In this document: one piece after another, positions 1 through 5,146 of the stretch
How the letters are laid out: every line of letters begins with the position of its first letter
Numbering within the stretch: the first letter of the stretch is position 1
Origin: Pseudolysobacter sp.
GTDB lineage: Bacteria > Pseudomonadota > Gammaproteobacteria > Xanthomonadales > Rhodanobacteraceae
Assembly (NCBI GenBank): GCA_025351985.1
Contig: JANXUW010000159.1
Span: forward strand, 1 to 5,146
DNA length: 5,146 nt
Direction of reading: 5' to 3'
The notes under the pieces: generated by a model
Database searches by the model: none
What the model saw: the letters and a program-made list of their open reading frames with translations, nothing else
Told to the model about the DNA's origin: nothing
Program-made: the position numbers and the translations under genes

Positions 1-753
1 AGAAGTCGCTTCGAAGCCGATGTAGGCGAAGAACACCATCGACGCACCGCGCAGCACGCCGTCCCAGCCGAATTTGCCCGGCGCCACGTTCGCGGGGATG
101 AACGGTGTCCATAAGTGTGTGTCCACGTATTGCCAGCCGGCGAAAATGACCAGGATGATCAGGCAGATTTTCAGCGCGACCATCACCGTGTTGATCGTTG
201 CCGATTCGCGGATACCGACATAACAAAGTGCCGTCAACGCCAGCACAATTCCGACCGCAGGAAGATTCACCAGTGCGCCGGTCGGGTTCAGATGTCCATC
301 GAGTGGAGCATTGGTCAAAACTGCAGGCAAATGTATGCCGATGTGATCGAGCAGGCTGACGAAATAACCGGTCCAGCTGGTGGCAACGGCAGACGCGGAT
401 ATGCCGTATTCGAGGATCAGCATCCAGCCGATAAACCACGCGGCACCTTCGCCCATCGTTGCGTAGGTATACGAATATGCGGAGCCAGAAACCGGCACCA
501 TCGCCGCGAATTCCGCGTAACACAAGGCGCAGAACGAACAGCAGATGGCAGCGAGCACGAACGACAGCATTACTGCCGGTCCGGCATGTTCAGCCGCAGC
601 TTGTCCGGTAATCACGAAGATGCCACCGCCGATCACTGCACCGATGCCGATCGCGGTCAGACCCCATGGCCCGAGGGTGCGGCGCAGCTGGATCTCGCCG
701 GCCTCCTGATTGACGGCGAGTGGGTGTTTGGTGCGGAGCAGTTGCTTGAGCAT
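1..753 (-). CDS. APC-superfamily amino-acid permease, copy 2 (C-terminus beyond window)
   Basis: Inner-membrane amino-acid transporter of the APC superfamily, cationic amino-acid transporter/YfnA-like branch. It reads open for 251 codons from an ATG at 753 to the window edge, so only the N-terminal half is present; the family is usually about 460-500 residues. TM1 carries the unwound-helix motif GAVIGGGIFVITG (residues 38-50), which in this fold forms the substrate backbone-binding site. Next come QAAAEHAGPA (51-60), VSGSAYSYTYATMGE (about 88-102) and WFIGWMLILEY (106-116). The visible part ends in FFAYIGFEATS, the TM6 region that also lines the binding site. It is a close paralogue of the permease directly upstream. 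It lies 96 bases beyond that gene's stop and behind an intrinsic terminator, so it probably has its own promoter or depends on readthrough. No good Shine-Dalgarno sequence precedes the ATG; the start was chosen because it gives the usual short N-terminus. The substrate cannot be read from the sequence. Confidence 0.93.
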   Translation of the reverse strand, partial: MLKQLLRTKHPLAVNQEAGEIQLRRTLGPWGLTAIGIGAVIGGGIFVITGQAAAEHAGPAVMLSFVLAAICCSFCALCYAEFAAMVPVSGSAYSYTYATMGEGAAWFIGWMLILEYGISASAVATSWTGYFVSLLDHIGIHLPAVLTNAPLDGHLNPTGALVNLPAVGIVLALTALCYVGIRESATINTVMVALKICLIILVIFAGWQYVDTHLWTPFIPANVAPGKFGWDGVLRGASMVFFAYIGFEATS

Positions 754-773
754 GGTCGGCCGATCAGATGCGG

Positions 774-792
774 TTCCGCGCAAACTGCGGAA
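774..792. repeat. 6-bp inverted repeat in the leader of the second permease
   Basis: Perfect arms TTCCGC (774-779) and GCGGAA (787-792) are separated by 7 bases, between the terminator of the upstream permease and the ATG at 753. No T-run follows on either strand, so it is not an intrinsic terminator. It could be an operator or an mRNA leader hairpin affecting the weakly initiated permease, or chance; arms this short are common in GC-rich DNA. Confidence 0.3.
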
Positions 793-802
793 GGGACGTT
801 GG

Positions 803-834
803 AAAAGAAAAAAGTCGGCAGCGCGAACTGCCGA
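803..834 (-). terminator. Intrinsic terminator after the complete permease gene
   Basis: Read on the minus strand, a perfect 7-bp stem TCGGCAG/CTGCCGA (834-828 with 821-815) encloses a 6-base loop. One C follows, then a T-rich tract TTTTTTCTTTT (813-803). It lies 16 bases past the stop codon of the 850-2337 permease, exactly where a Rho-independent terminator is expected. It separates transcription of the two tandem permeases at least partly. Confidence 0.85.
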
Positions 835-849
835 ATTTGGATGCGGCGA

Positions 850-2337
850 TCAGCTACGAACGCGCAGCTTGCTGTGGCGATAGCCGTAGCCGAAATACAC
901 CACCATGCCGAGGATGATCCAGCAGCTCATCCACAGCCAGTTGTCCTTGAACGCGATCAGGAACAGCCCGAAACAGCTCAGTGCGCCGAGCACACAAATC
1001 AGCGGAGCCGCTGGCACGCGGAACGGACGCTTGAGATCCGGTCGGGTGCGGCGCAATACCAACACACCGACACATACCGTCGCGAACGCAAGCAGCGTAC
1101 CCATCGATACCAGATCGCCCAGCACGTTGATCGGCAACAGACCAGCGAGCACGGCGGCGATGATGCCGACGATAATCTGGCCCATGTACGGTGTCTGATG
1201 TTTCGGATGCACGCGGCCCAGCAATGGTGGCATCAGACCATCCTTCGCCATTGCATAGAAAATGCGCGGCTGGCCCATCAACATGACCAGGATCACCGAT
1301 GACAAACCGGCAATTGCGCCGATCTCGATGAGGATCTTGAACCAGCTCGGGAACGCATGCGATTCGAGCGCAGTCACGACCGGATGCGGCGTACCGAGCG
1401 TGGCATATGGCGCGATGCCGGTCATAACCGCTGAGACGATAATGTAGAGCACGGTGCAGATGACCAGCGAACCGAGAATGCCGATTGGCATGTCGCGCTG
1501 CGGATTTTTCGCTTCCTGTGCGGCGGTCGAAACGGCGTCGAAACCGATATAGGAGAAGAACACGATCGATGCGCCGCGGAACACGCCTTCCCAGCCGTAG
1601 TGACCGTGGCCATCCGATGGCGGAATGAACGGAACCCAGTTCGCGGTGTTGACGAACTGCAGGCTGAAACCGATGAACAGCAGGATCACCACCAGCTTGA
1701 TCGCAACGATCACCGCGTTGACCGATGCCGATTGAGTGATGCCGACATAACACAGCCAGCTAATCGCACCGATGATGAGTACGGCGGGCAGGTTGATCAG
1801 TGCCCCCGTTGTGTGGATGGCGCCGTTGACTACGGTGAGCGGTGCGGAGGACAGTTCGGGCGGTAACGCCAGATTCATGTGCGCGAGCTCGCCGATCGAT
1901 TGCAGCAGGCTGTTGACGTAGCCCGACCAGCCGACCGCAACCGTAGATGCTGCGAACAGATATTCGAGGATCAGCATCCAGCCGATGAACCACGCGACGA
2001 CTTCGCCGAGGGTGGCATACGAGTAGGAGTACGCGCTGCCTGAAACCGGCAACATCGAGGAGAACTCGGCGTAGCACAAGCCGGCAAAAGCGCAGGCGAT
2101 GCCGGCGAAAACGAAGCTCAGTACCACGGCCGGTCCGGCGTGTTCGGCGGCGGCCTGTCCGGTCAGTACAAAGATGCCGGCGCCGATGATTGCGCCGATG
2201 CCGAGCATGACCAAATGTTTCGCGGTGAGCGCACGTTTGAGTGTGACTTCGCCCGCGACGCTGGCTGAGCTGGCCACGCCATCAATCACCGAAGGCATCG
2301 CCTTGATCGGTTGGGTAACAAACAGGTTCTTGAACAT
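850..2337 (-). CDS. APC-superfamily amino-acid permease, copy 1 (complete)
   Basis: Complete 495-residue polytopic inner-membrane transporter of the APC superfamily, nearest in look to YfnA/cationic amino-acid transporter proteins. It would move amino acids across the cytoplasmic membrane, probably with protons; the substrate is not readable. TM1 has GAIIGAGIFVLTG (48-60), the helix break that contacts the substrate's amino and carboxyl groups. TM6 has FFSYIGFDAVST (260-271), followed by the cytoplasmic loop EAKNPQRDMP (275-284). About twelve hydrophobic segments can be followed to the C-terminus, with the family-typical RRTRPDLKRPFRVP (429-442) before the last two. The ATG at 2337 is preceded by a good ribosome binding site. 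It begins a transcription unit divergent from the NUDIX gene and ends at an intrinsic terminator. The N-terminus is about 10 residues longer than in the downstream paralogue (TM1 motif at 48 instead of 38). Length is normal and no key motif is missing. Confidence 0.95.
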   Translation of the reverse strand: MFKNLFVTQPIKAMPSVIDGVASSASVAGEVTLKRALTAKHLVMLGIGAIIGAGIFVLTGQAAAEHAGPAVVLSFVFAGIACAFAGLCYAEFSSMLPVSGSAYSYSYATLGEVVAWFIGWMLILEYLFAASTVAVGWSGYVNSLLQSIGELAHMNLALPPELSSAPLTVVNGAIHTTGALINLPAVLIIGAISWLCYVGITQSASVNAVIVAIKLVVILLFIGFSLQFVNTANWVPFIPPSDGHGHYGWEGVFRGASIVFFSYIGFDAVSTAAQEAKNPQRDMPIGILGSLVICTVLYIIVSAVMTGIAPYATLGTPHPVVTALESHAFPSWFKILIEIGAIAGLSSVILVMLMGQPRIFYAMAKDGLMPPLLGRVHPKHQTPYMGQIIVGIIAAVLAGLLPINVLGDLVSMGTLLAFATVCVGVLVLRRTRPDLKRPFRVPAAPLICVLGALSCFGLFLIAFKDNWLWMSCWIILGMVVYFGYGYRHSKLRVRS

Positions 2338-2342
2338 TTACT

Positions 2343-2352
2343 TCCCTCTCCC
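2343..2352 (-). promoter_or_regulatory. Ribosome binding site of the complete permease
   Basis: On the minus strand the purine run GGGAGAGGGA ends 5 bases before the ATG at 2337. It supports that codon as the start and contrasts with the poor initiation region of the downstream paralogue. Confidence 0.7.
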
Positions 2353-2517
2353 AGGTATTTTGGCGCCGGTAGTAGCGGTGCAAACCACTTCTAGGGTGGC
2401 ATTCGTCGTCTGCCGGCTCGCGTGATGCAATGGCGCGCCACGATAGCCCAGCACGGGGCGCACACACAAGCGCCAATCGCCGGCAGCAAGCGATACCATA
2501 GGCCGTGTGTCGAAGTC

Positions 2518-2521
2518 AGGA
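2518..2521 (+). promoter_or_regulatory. Ribosome binding site deciding the NUDIX start
   Basis: AGGA lies 9 bases before the ATG at 2531. The in-frame GTG at 2507 would give eight more residues but has no Shine-Dalgarno sequence before it, so the ATG is preferred. Confidence 0.5.
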
Positions 2522-2530
2522 TCGTTGCGA

Positions 2531-3088
2531 ATGGATACAAACCAAGCTGCGTTGGCAACCGCGTTTGCCAGATACGCGTTCGCCTCGACTGACGAGAGTG
2601 AAAGCGTGCATGAATTCATGCGCTTTCTTGCTTCTGATCCGGCGATATTTCAGCGCAGTCACCCTATCGGACATTTCACCGGCTCGGCTTGGCTGGTCAG
2701 TGCCGACGGCGCACGCGTATTGCTCACGCATCACCGCAAGCTCGGGCGCTGGCTGCAGCTCGGCGGTCATGCCGATGGCGATGAGGATCTGGCGCGTGTC
2801 GCTTTGCGCGAAGCCGAGGAAGAATCGGGTTTGTGCGATCTGGTCATCGCCGATCCGCACATTTTCGATATCGATCGGCACTGGATTCCGGCGCGTAATA
2901 ACGAGCCCGGGCATTGGCACTACGACGTGCGTTTTGTCGTGCGCGCCACGCGCAGCGAAGCGTTTGCCGTCAGCGAAGAATCGCTGGAGCTGGCGTGGCT
3001 TGGCATCGACTCGATTGCGCGCGATAACGATGCCGATGTTTCGCTGCGCCGCATGGCGCAGAAATGGTTGCGCCGCGTCGTGCAATAA
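2531..3088 (+). CDS. NUDIX hydrolase
   Basis: Cytoplasmic NUDIX-superfamily pyrophosphohydrolase of 185 residues; such enzymes cleave a nucleoside diphosphate linked to another moiety, using Mg2+ or Mn2+. The NUDIX box is perfect: G79-x5-E85-x7-R93-E94-A95-x-E97-E98-x-G100-L101, with E94, E97 and E98 the expected metal ligands. The domain starts near GHFTGSAWLV (47-56) and includes HHRKLGRWLQLGGH (67-80), where Leu77 sits in the position that is often proline (LQPGG) in relatives. About 45 N-terminal residues form a helical-looking extension before the domain. The reading frame stays open to a GTG at 2507; ATG 2531 is preferred because AGGA precedes it. It is divergent from the permease and followed after 101 bases by an exported protein gene, so it may be monocistronic. 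The substrate cannot be deduced; nucleotide sugars, dinucleoside polyphosphates or damaged nucleotides are all possible. Confidence 0.92.
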   Translation: MDTNQAALATAFARYAFASTDESESVHEFMRFLASDPAIFQRSHPIGHFTGSAWLVSADGARVLLTHHRKLGRWLQLGGHADGDEDLARVALREAEEESGLCDLVIADPHIFDIDRHWIPARNNEPGHWHYDVRFVVRATRSEAFAVSEESLELAWLGIDSIARDNDADVSLRRMAQKWLRRVVQ

Positions 3089-3177
3089 TGCCCACGCTGT
3101 CGTTTTTCCAAACCGTCGCGGTGCTTGCTGGTGCGGATCGCGAATCGGCTGATATCTGCTTCACCCACGGATGAACC

Positions 3178-3183
3178 AAGGAG
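3178..3183 (+). promoter_or_regulatory. Ribosome binding site of the small exported protein
   Basis: AAGGAG lies 6 bases before the ATG at 3190, close to ideal. It fixes the start of the 89-residue protein. It argues against the overlapping frame that opens at an ATG at 3171 and runs in phase with the downstream lipoprotein. Confidence 0.85.
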
Positions 3184-3189
3184 AAAGTC

Positions 3190-3459
3190 ATGCTGAAAAC
3201 GATCACATTTTGTATTTTGTTGGGGCTGTCCGGCGCCGCTTTCGCCGATTCGATTCGCATCGGCACGCACATCATTGCGACCGGCGACAGCGCCGGTCAT
3301 GTGATCGATCTGGTCGGCAAGCCCGACCGCAAATCGCATGCCGCAAAAAAGAAAGGCGAAACCTCGGGCGAACGCTGGGAATACTATCGCGATCACAAAA
3401 CCATCGTCGTGACGATCCGCGATGGTCTTGTCACCACGATGAGCCAGCACGCGAATTGA
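3190..3459 (+). CDS. Small exported DUF2845-like protein
   Basis: An 89-residue protein with a Sec signal peptide: K3, a hydrophobic core TITFCILLGLSG and a likely signal peptidase I site AFA|DS after residue 19. The mature part is about 70 residues, so it should be periplasmic. It resembles the DUF2845 group: a short basic strand (SIRIGTHIIATGDSAGHVIDLVGKPDR, split as 21-30 and 31-47), a charged AKKKGE stretch (52-57), then ERWEYYRDHKTIVVTIRDGLV (61-81). The pattern GDS..hVi.lvGkPd recalls the helix-hairpin start of SmpA/OmlA (BamE)-like small envelope folds; that link is by shape only. No enzymatic function is known to me for the family. The gene has an excellent ribosome binding site and is followed after 2 bases by a lipoprotein gene, so the two are very probably co-translated. 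Confidence 0.82.
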   Translation: MLKTITFCILLGLSGAAFADSIRIGTHIIATGDSAGHVIDLVGKPDRKSHAAKKKGETSGERWEYYRDHKTIVVTIRDGLVTTMSQHAN

Positions 3460-3461
3460 GC

Positions 3462-4145
3462 ATGCGCACACTCGCATTTCTGGCGCTCGGACTAACGGCC
3501 TGCAGTGCGGTCACACGCAACGATTCCGTTGCCGATGGCTGGCAGGATGATTTCGCGACACGCCTCAAAGCGCAGGCGTTATTGCAGACGTTCAACGCCG
3601 ATCTGCTGAGCCATGCGAGCGCGACACTCACGCTGGAACGCTGGTGCGGTTTGCACCATCTGGCAAACGATGCGCACATCACGGCGCACCTGCTGCGCGA
3701 GGTCGAAAAAATGCCGACCGCCGAACAACGTCGTGATCTCAAGGTCGATGCCGCCGAGCCGGTAAAATATCGACGCGTGCAGTTGGTCTGCGGTCAACAC
3801 ATCCTTTCGGAAGCCGATAACTGGTACGTGCCGGCGCGCCTGACGGCGAGCATGAATCGGCAGCTCGAAGAAACCGATACGCCATTCGGACGCGCGGTGA
3901 AGGAATTGAATTTCCGTCGCGAAACGATCGCAGCAAAGGTGCTGTGGCCAGCATTGGCAGAAGGCTGGGAAATGCAGCCAGTGCCGACAGACAAGCACGG
4001 TCGGCTGGATATCCCGTCGCACGTGCTGGAGCATCGCGCGATTCTCTACACGCAGGACAACCTGCCTTTCAGCGAGGTTGTGGAAACCTACACGCGCGAT
4101 ATTTTTTCGTTTCCGCTGACGTCGCCAACAAAACCGGCGCGCTGA
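3462..4145 (+). CDS. Lipoprotein with a chorismate lyase (UbiC)/UTRA-like domain
   Basis: 227 residues. The N-terminus MRTLAFLALG followed by LTAC (11-14) is a typical lipobox, so the protein should be lipidated at Cys14 and anchored in the envelope. The residue after Cys14 is Ser, not Asp, which favours outer-membrane sorting. The region 104-216 resembles E. coli UbiC: RRVQLVCG (104-111) matches UbiC REILLCADG containing the catalytic Arg76. NWYVP (120-124) matches the strand ending in VVP, and TPFGRAV (140-146) matches TPLGRYL. The final hairpin EHRAILYTQDNLPFSEVVE (190-208) matches the strand pair bearing Glu155, with E205 or E208 the candidate equivalent. An additional N-terminal part with SATLTLERWC (53-62) precedes it. 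The start is 2 bases after the DUF2845-like gene and lacks its own ribosome binding site, suggesting translational coupling. UbiC is cytoplasmic, so an exported form is odd; it may bind a chorismate-like or other small ligand rather than lyse chorismate. The fold call is my reading of motifs, not a search. Confidence 0.8.
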   Translation: MRTLAFLALGLTACSAVTRNDSVADGWQDDFATRLKAQALLQTFNADLLSHASATLTLERWCGLHHLANDAHITAHLLREVEKMPTAEQRRDLKVDAAEPVKYRRVQLVCGQHILSEADNWYVPARLTASMNRQLEETDTPFGRAVKELNFRRETIAAKVLWPALAEGWEMQPVPTDKHGRLDIPSHVLEHRAILYTQDNLPFSEVVETYTRDIFSFPLTSPTKPAR

Positions 4146-4163
4146 AAAAAAGCCACGCGCTGG
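4134..4163 (+). repeat. Hairpin across the lipoprotein stop codon
   Basis: Arms CCGGCGCG (4134-4141) and CGCGCTGG (4156-4163) pair over 8 bp with one G-U on the plus strand. The 14-base loop contains the stop codon and an A7 run. No T-run follows on the plus strand. On the minus strand the T7 run lies inside the loop instead of after the stem, so it is not a standard intrinsic terminator. It sits in the 45-base gap between convergent genes, where termination of both would be needed, and may serve that purpose imperfectly. Confidence 0.35.
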
Positions 4164-4190
4164 ATGGTCTGCTGCCGCTGTCGATGCGTT

Positions 4191-4754
4191 CTACGCGCGA
4201 CCGGAAAATTCGCCGGTATCGGTATTCACGCGCACGAGTTCGCCGTTGACGACGTATTCCGGCACCTGGATTTCGATGCCCGTGCTGAGCTTGGCCGGCT
4301 TCGGCCGTTTGGTCGCGGTCGCGCCTTTGAGTTCGGGCGCGGTTTCGATCACTTGCAACACCACCGATTGCGGCAATTGCAGGCCGACCGGTTGATCGTC
4401 GATGAGCTGGATCCAGCAACCTTCGAGGCCTTCGCTGATGTAGCCGGACATCTCACCGACAACTTCCGCATCGAGCGTGTACTGGGTGAAATCTTCGGCA
4501 TCGAGAAACACGAACGCCTCGCCGTCCATGTATGAAAACGTCGACGAACGACGCGACAGATCGATTTCCTTGATGTCGTCCTCGGCGCGCAGGCTCAGGT
4601 CGAATTTCTGATTTCCGGGCACGCTGTACAAGGTGAAGCGATACGTGACGTTGCCGCCGCGCGCGCTTGGCGAGCTGCGCTCGATCCCGCGCACGCTGTA
4701 GGCATGACCGTTGTGTTCGACGACGTTGCCGCGTTTGACTTCGTTGGCTTTCAT
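4191..4754 (-). CDS. efpL: Elongation factor P-like protein EfpL (YeiP)
   Basis: A 187-residue paralogue of elongation factor P, close to the 190 residues of E. coli YeiP/EfpL. It binds the ribosome between the P and E sites and relieves stalling at proline-rich motifs. The three-domain EF-P layout is visible: an N-terminal KOW-like domain (MKANEVKRG, about 1-63), a central OB domain (about 64-128) and a C-terminal OB domain. The C-terminal domain carries [13 protein letters not shown] (135-147) and the EF-P signature [16 protein letters not shown] (152-167). The loop that reaches the peptidyl-transferase centre reads SPSARGG (28-34). Arg32 there corresponds to the unmodified Arg33 of E. coli EfpL, whereas EF-P has a modified Lys or Arg. 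The protein ends in GRA like the E. coli one. ATG 4754 is chosen over the upstream in-frame start at 4838, which would overlap the dehydrogenase gene. The gene follows the dehydrogenase by 34 bases on the same strand, so they are probably co-transcribed. Confidence 0.95.
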   Translation of the reverse strand: MKANEVKRGNVVEHNGHAYSVRGIERSSPSARGGNVTYRFTLYSVPGNQKFDLSLRAEDDIKEIDLSRRSSTFSYMDGEAFVFLDAEDFTQYTLDAEVVGEMSGYISEGLEGCWIQLIDDQPVGLQLPQSVVLQVIETAPELKGATATKRPKPAKLSTGIEIQVPEYVVNGELVRVNTDTGEFSGRA

Positions 4755-4763
4755 TTTTTGGAA

Positions 4764-4767
4764 CCTC
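4764..4767 (-). promoter_or_regulatory. Ribosome binding site of efpL
   Basis: GAGG on the minus strand lies 9 bases before the ATG at 4754, inside the 34-base gap after the dehydrogenase stop codon. It supports the MKANEVKRG start over the longer frame beginning at 4838. Confidence 0.65.
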
Positions 4768-4788
4768 GAATAATGCGGTGATGAAGGC

Positions 4789-5146
4789 TTATTTCGGCTG
4801 CAGACGAATCGCGCCATCCAGGCGCACGGTTTCGCCATTCATGTAGCGATTTTCGAGAATGAACGCGACCAGATTCGCGTATTCCTCGGGTTTGCCGAGG
4901 CGCGATGGATACGGCACTTGTGCGCACAACGATTCGTACACATTGCTCGGCATGCTATCGACCATCGGCGTGTGGAAAACACCGGGTGCGACCGTCATCA
5001 CGCGCACACCGATGCGCGCGAATTCGCGTGCGAGTGGCAAAGTCATGCCGACCACGCCACCTTTCGATGCGGCATAGGCGGCTTGGCCGATCTGGCCTTC
5101 ATAGGCGGCGACCGATGCGGTGTTGACGATCACGCCGCGTTCGTTG
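4789..5146 (-). CDS. Short-chain dehydrogenase, HSD10-like 3-hydroxyacyl-CoA dehydrogenase (N-terminus beyond window)
   Basis: The C-terminal 118 residues of a classical short-chain dehydrogenase/reductase; the frame is open to the window edge, so the Rossmann GxxxGxG part is missing. Catalytic Ser lies in [10 protein letters not shown] and the YxxxK pair in AAYAASKGG, with Tyr 13 residues after Ser, the usual spacing. The stretches [45 protein letters not shown] and the ending [14 protein letters not shown] follow human HSD17B10 almost segment by segment. This points to an NAD-dependent type-2 3-hydroxyacyl-CoA or 2-methyl-3-hydroxybutyryl-CoA dehydrogenase acting in fatty-acid or isoleucine breakdown in the cytoplasm. 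The family is about 255-261 residues, so roughly 140 residues are missing. An internal GTG at 5133 is not a likely start because the conserved strand before it (NERG, leading into VIVN) continues to the edge. It lies 34 bases upstream of efpL, probably in one operon. Substrate is inferred from resemblance only. Confidence 0.92.
   Translation of the reverse strand, partial: NERGVIVNTASVAAYEGQIGQAAYAASKGGVVGMTLPLAREFARIGVRVMTVAPGVFHTPMVDSMPSNVYESLCAQVPYPSRLGKPEEYANLVAFILENRYMNGETVRLDGAIRLQPK

Larger units (their letters stand above)
2338..2530. promoter_or_regulatory. Divergent intergenic region between permease and NUDIX gene
   Basis: This 193-base gap separates two genes pointing away from each other, so promoters for both are expected here. 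I could not find a convincing -35/-10 pair on either strand; the best matches have only 3 or 4 of 6 consensus bases. The gap contains a perfect 10-bp palindrome, TGGCGCGCCA (2431-2440), which could be an operator half-site cluster or simply GC-rich chance. The assignment rests on gene layout. Confidence 0.4.

Noticed and set aside
115..1302. Long plus-strand open frame of 395 codons
   Set aside because: It runs antisense through both permeases and across the terminator between them. Its translation is rich in Arg, His, Gln and Asp with no domain pattern, while the opposite strand has clear membrane-transporter motifs.
2516..3085. Minus-strand open frame of 189 codons opposite the NUDIX gene
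   Set aside because: The plus strand encodes a perfect NUDIX box here; the antisense translation shows no recognisable motif and is a codon-bias shadow.
3072..3107. Possible terminator after the NUDIX gene
   Set aside because: A T5 run (3103-3107) follows a region that forms only a 4-bp stem, too weak to call.
3110..3175. Promoter for the DUF2845-like gene
   Set aside because: TTGCTG and a TATCTG-like hexamer occur but are 22 bases apart, outside workable sigma-70 spacing.
3171..3461. N-terminal extension of the lipoprotein frame from an ATG at 3171
   Set aside because: The extension would be 97 residues of low-complexity Arg/His-rich sequence overlapping the well-supported exported protein gene. 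The internal ATG at 3462 opens a perfect lipoprotein signal.
4755..4838. 28-residue N-terminal extension of efpL
   Set aside because: It would overlap the dehydrogenase coding region. EfpL proteins start near KANE-VK-G, and GAGG precedes the ATG at 4754.

Overview
The window looks like ordinary chromosome from a moderately GC-rich gammaproteobacterium. The placement near Lysobacterales (Xanthomonadales, for example a Rhodanobacteraceae-type organism) is an inference from the overall look of the proteins: paired APC permeases, a NUDIX hydrolase of the GHFTGSAW/LQLGGH type, an EfpL-type factor and an HSD10-like dehydrogenase. I see no rRNA, tRNA, insertion sequence, integrase, CRISPR array or phage gene.

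Left part (1-2337, all minus strand): two tandem paralogous APC-superfamily amino-acid permeases. The upstream, complete copy (850-2337, 495 aa) is followed by a clear intrinsic terminator (803-834). After it comes the second copy (1-753), whose C-terminal half lies outside the window. The two are closely similar in protein and partly in DNA, as expected of a tandem duplication.

Middle part (2338-4145): a short divergent intergenic region (2338-2530) separates the permease from three plus-strand genes. These are a NUDIX hydrolase (2531-3088), a small exported DUF2845-like protein (3190-3459) and, two bases further on, a lipoprotein (3462-4145). The lipoprotein's mature part resembles the chorismate lyase (UbiC)/UTRA fold. 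This exported pair is the least explained part of the window and the best candidate for new biology.

Right part (4191-5146, minus strand): a convergent pair transcribed towards the lipoprotein gene. The upstream gene is a short-chain dehydrogenase very like type-2 3-hydroxyacyl-CoA dehydrogenase (HSD10 type), cut by the window edge. It is followed 34 bases later by efpL (yeiP), the elongation factor P-like protein that relieves ribosome stalling.

The genes do not form one obvious pathway. Amino-acid uptake, nucleotide-type hydrolysis, an envelope protein pair, fatty-acid or branched-chain amino-acid oxidation and translation rescue sit side by side in at least three transcription units. All intergenic gaps are under 200 bases.
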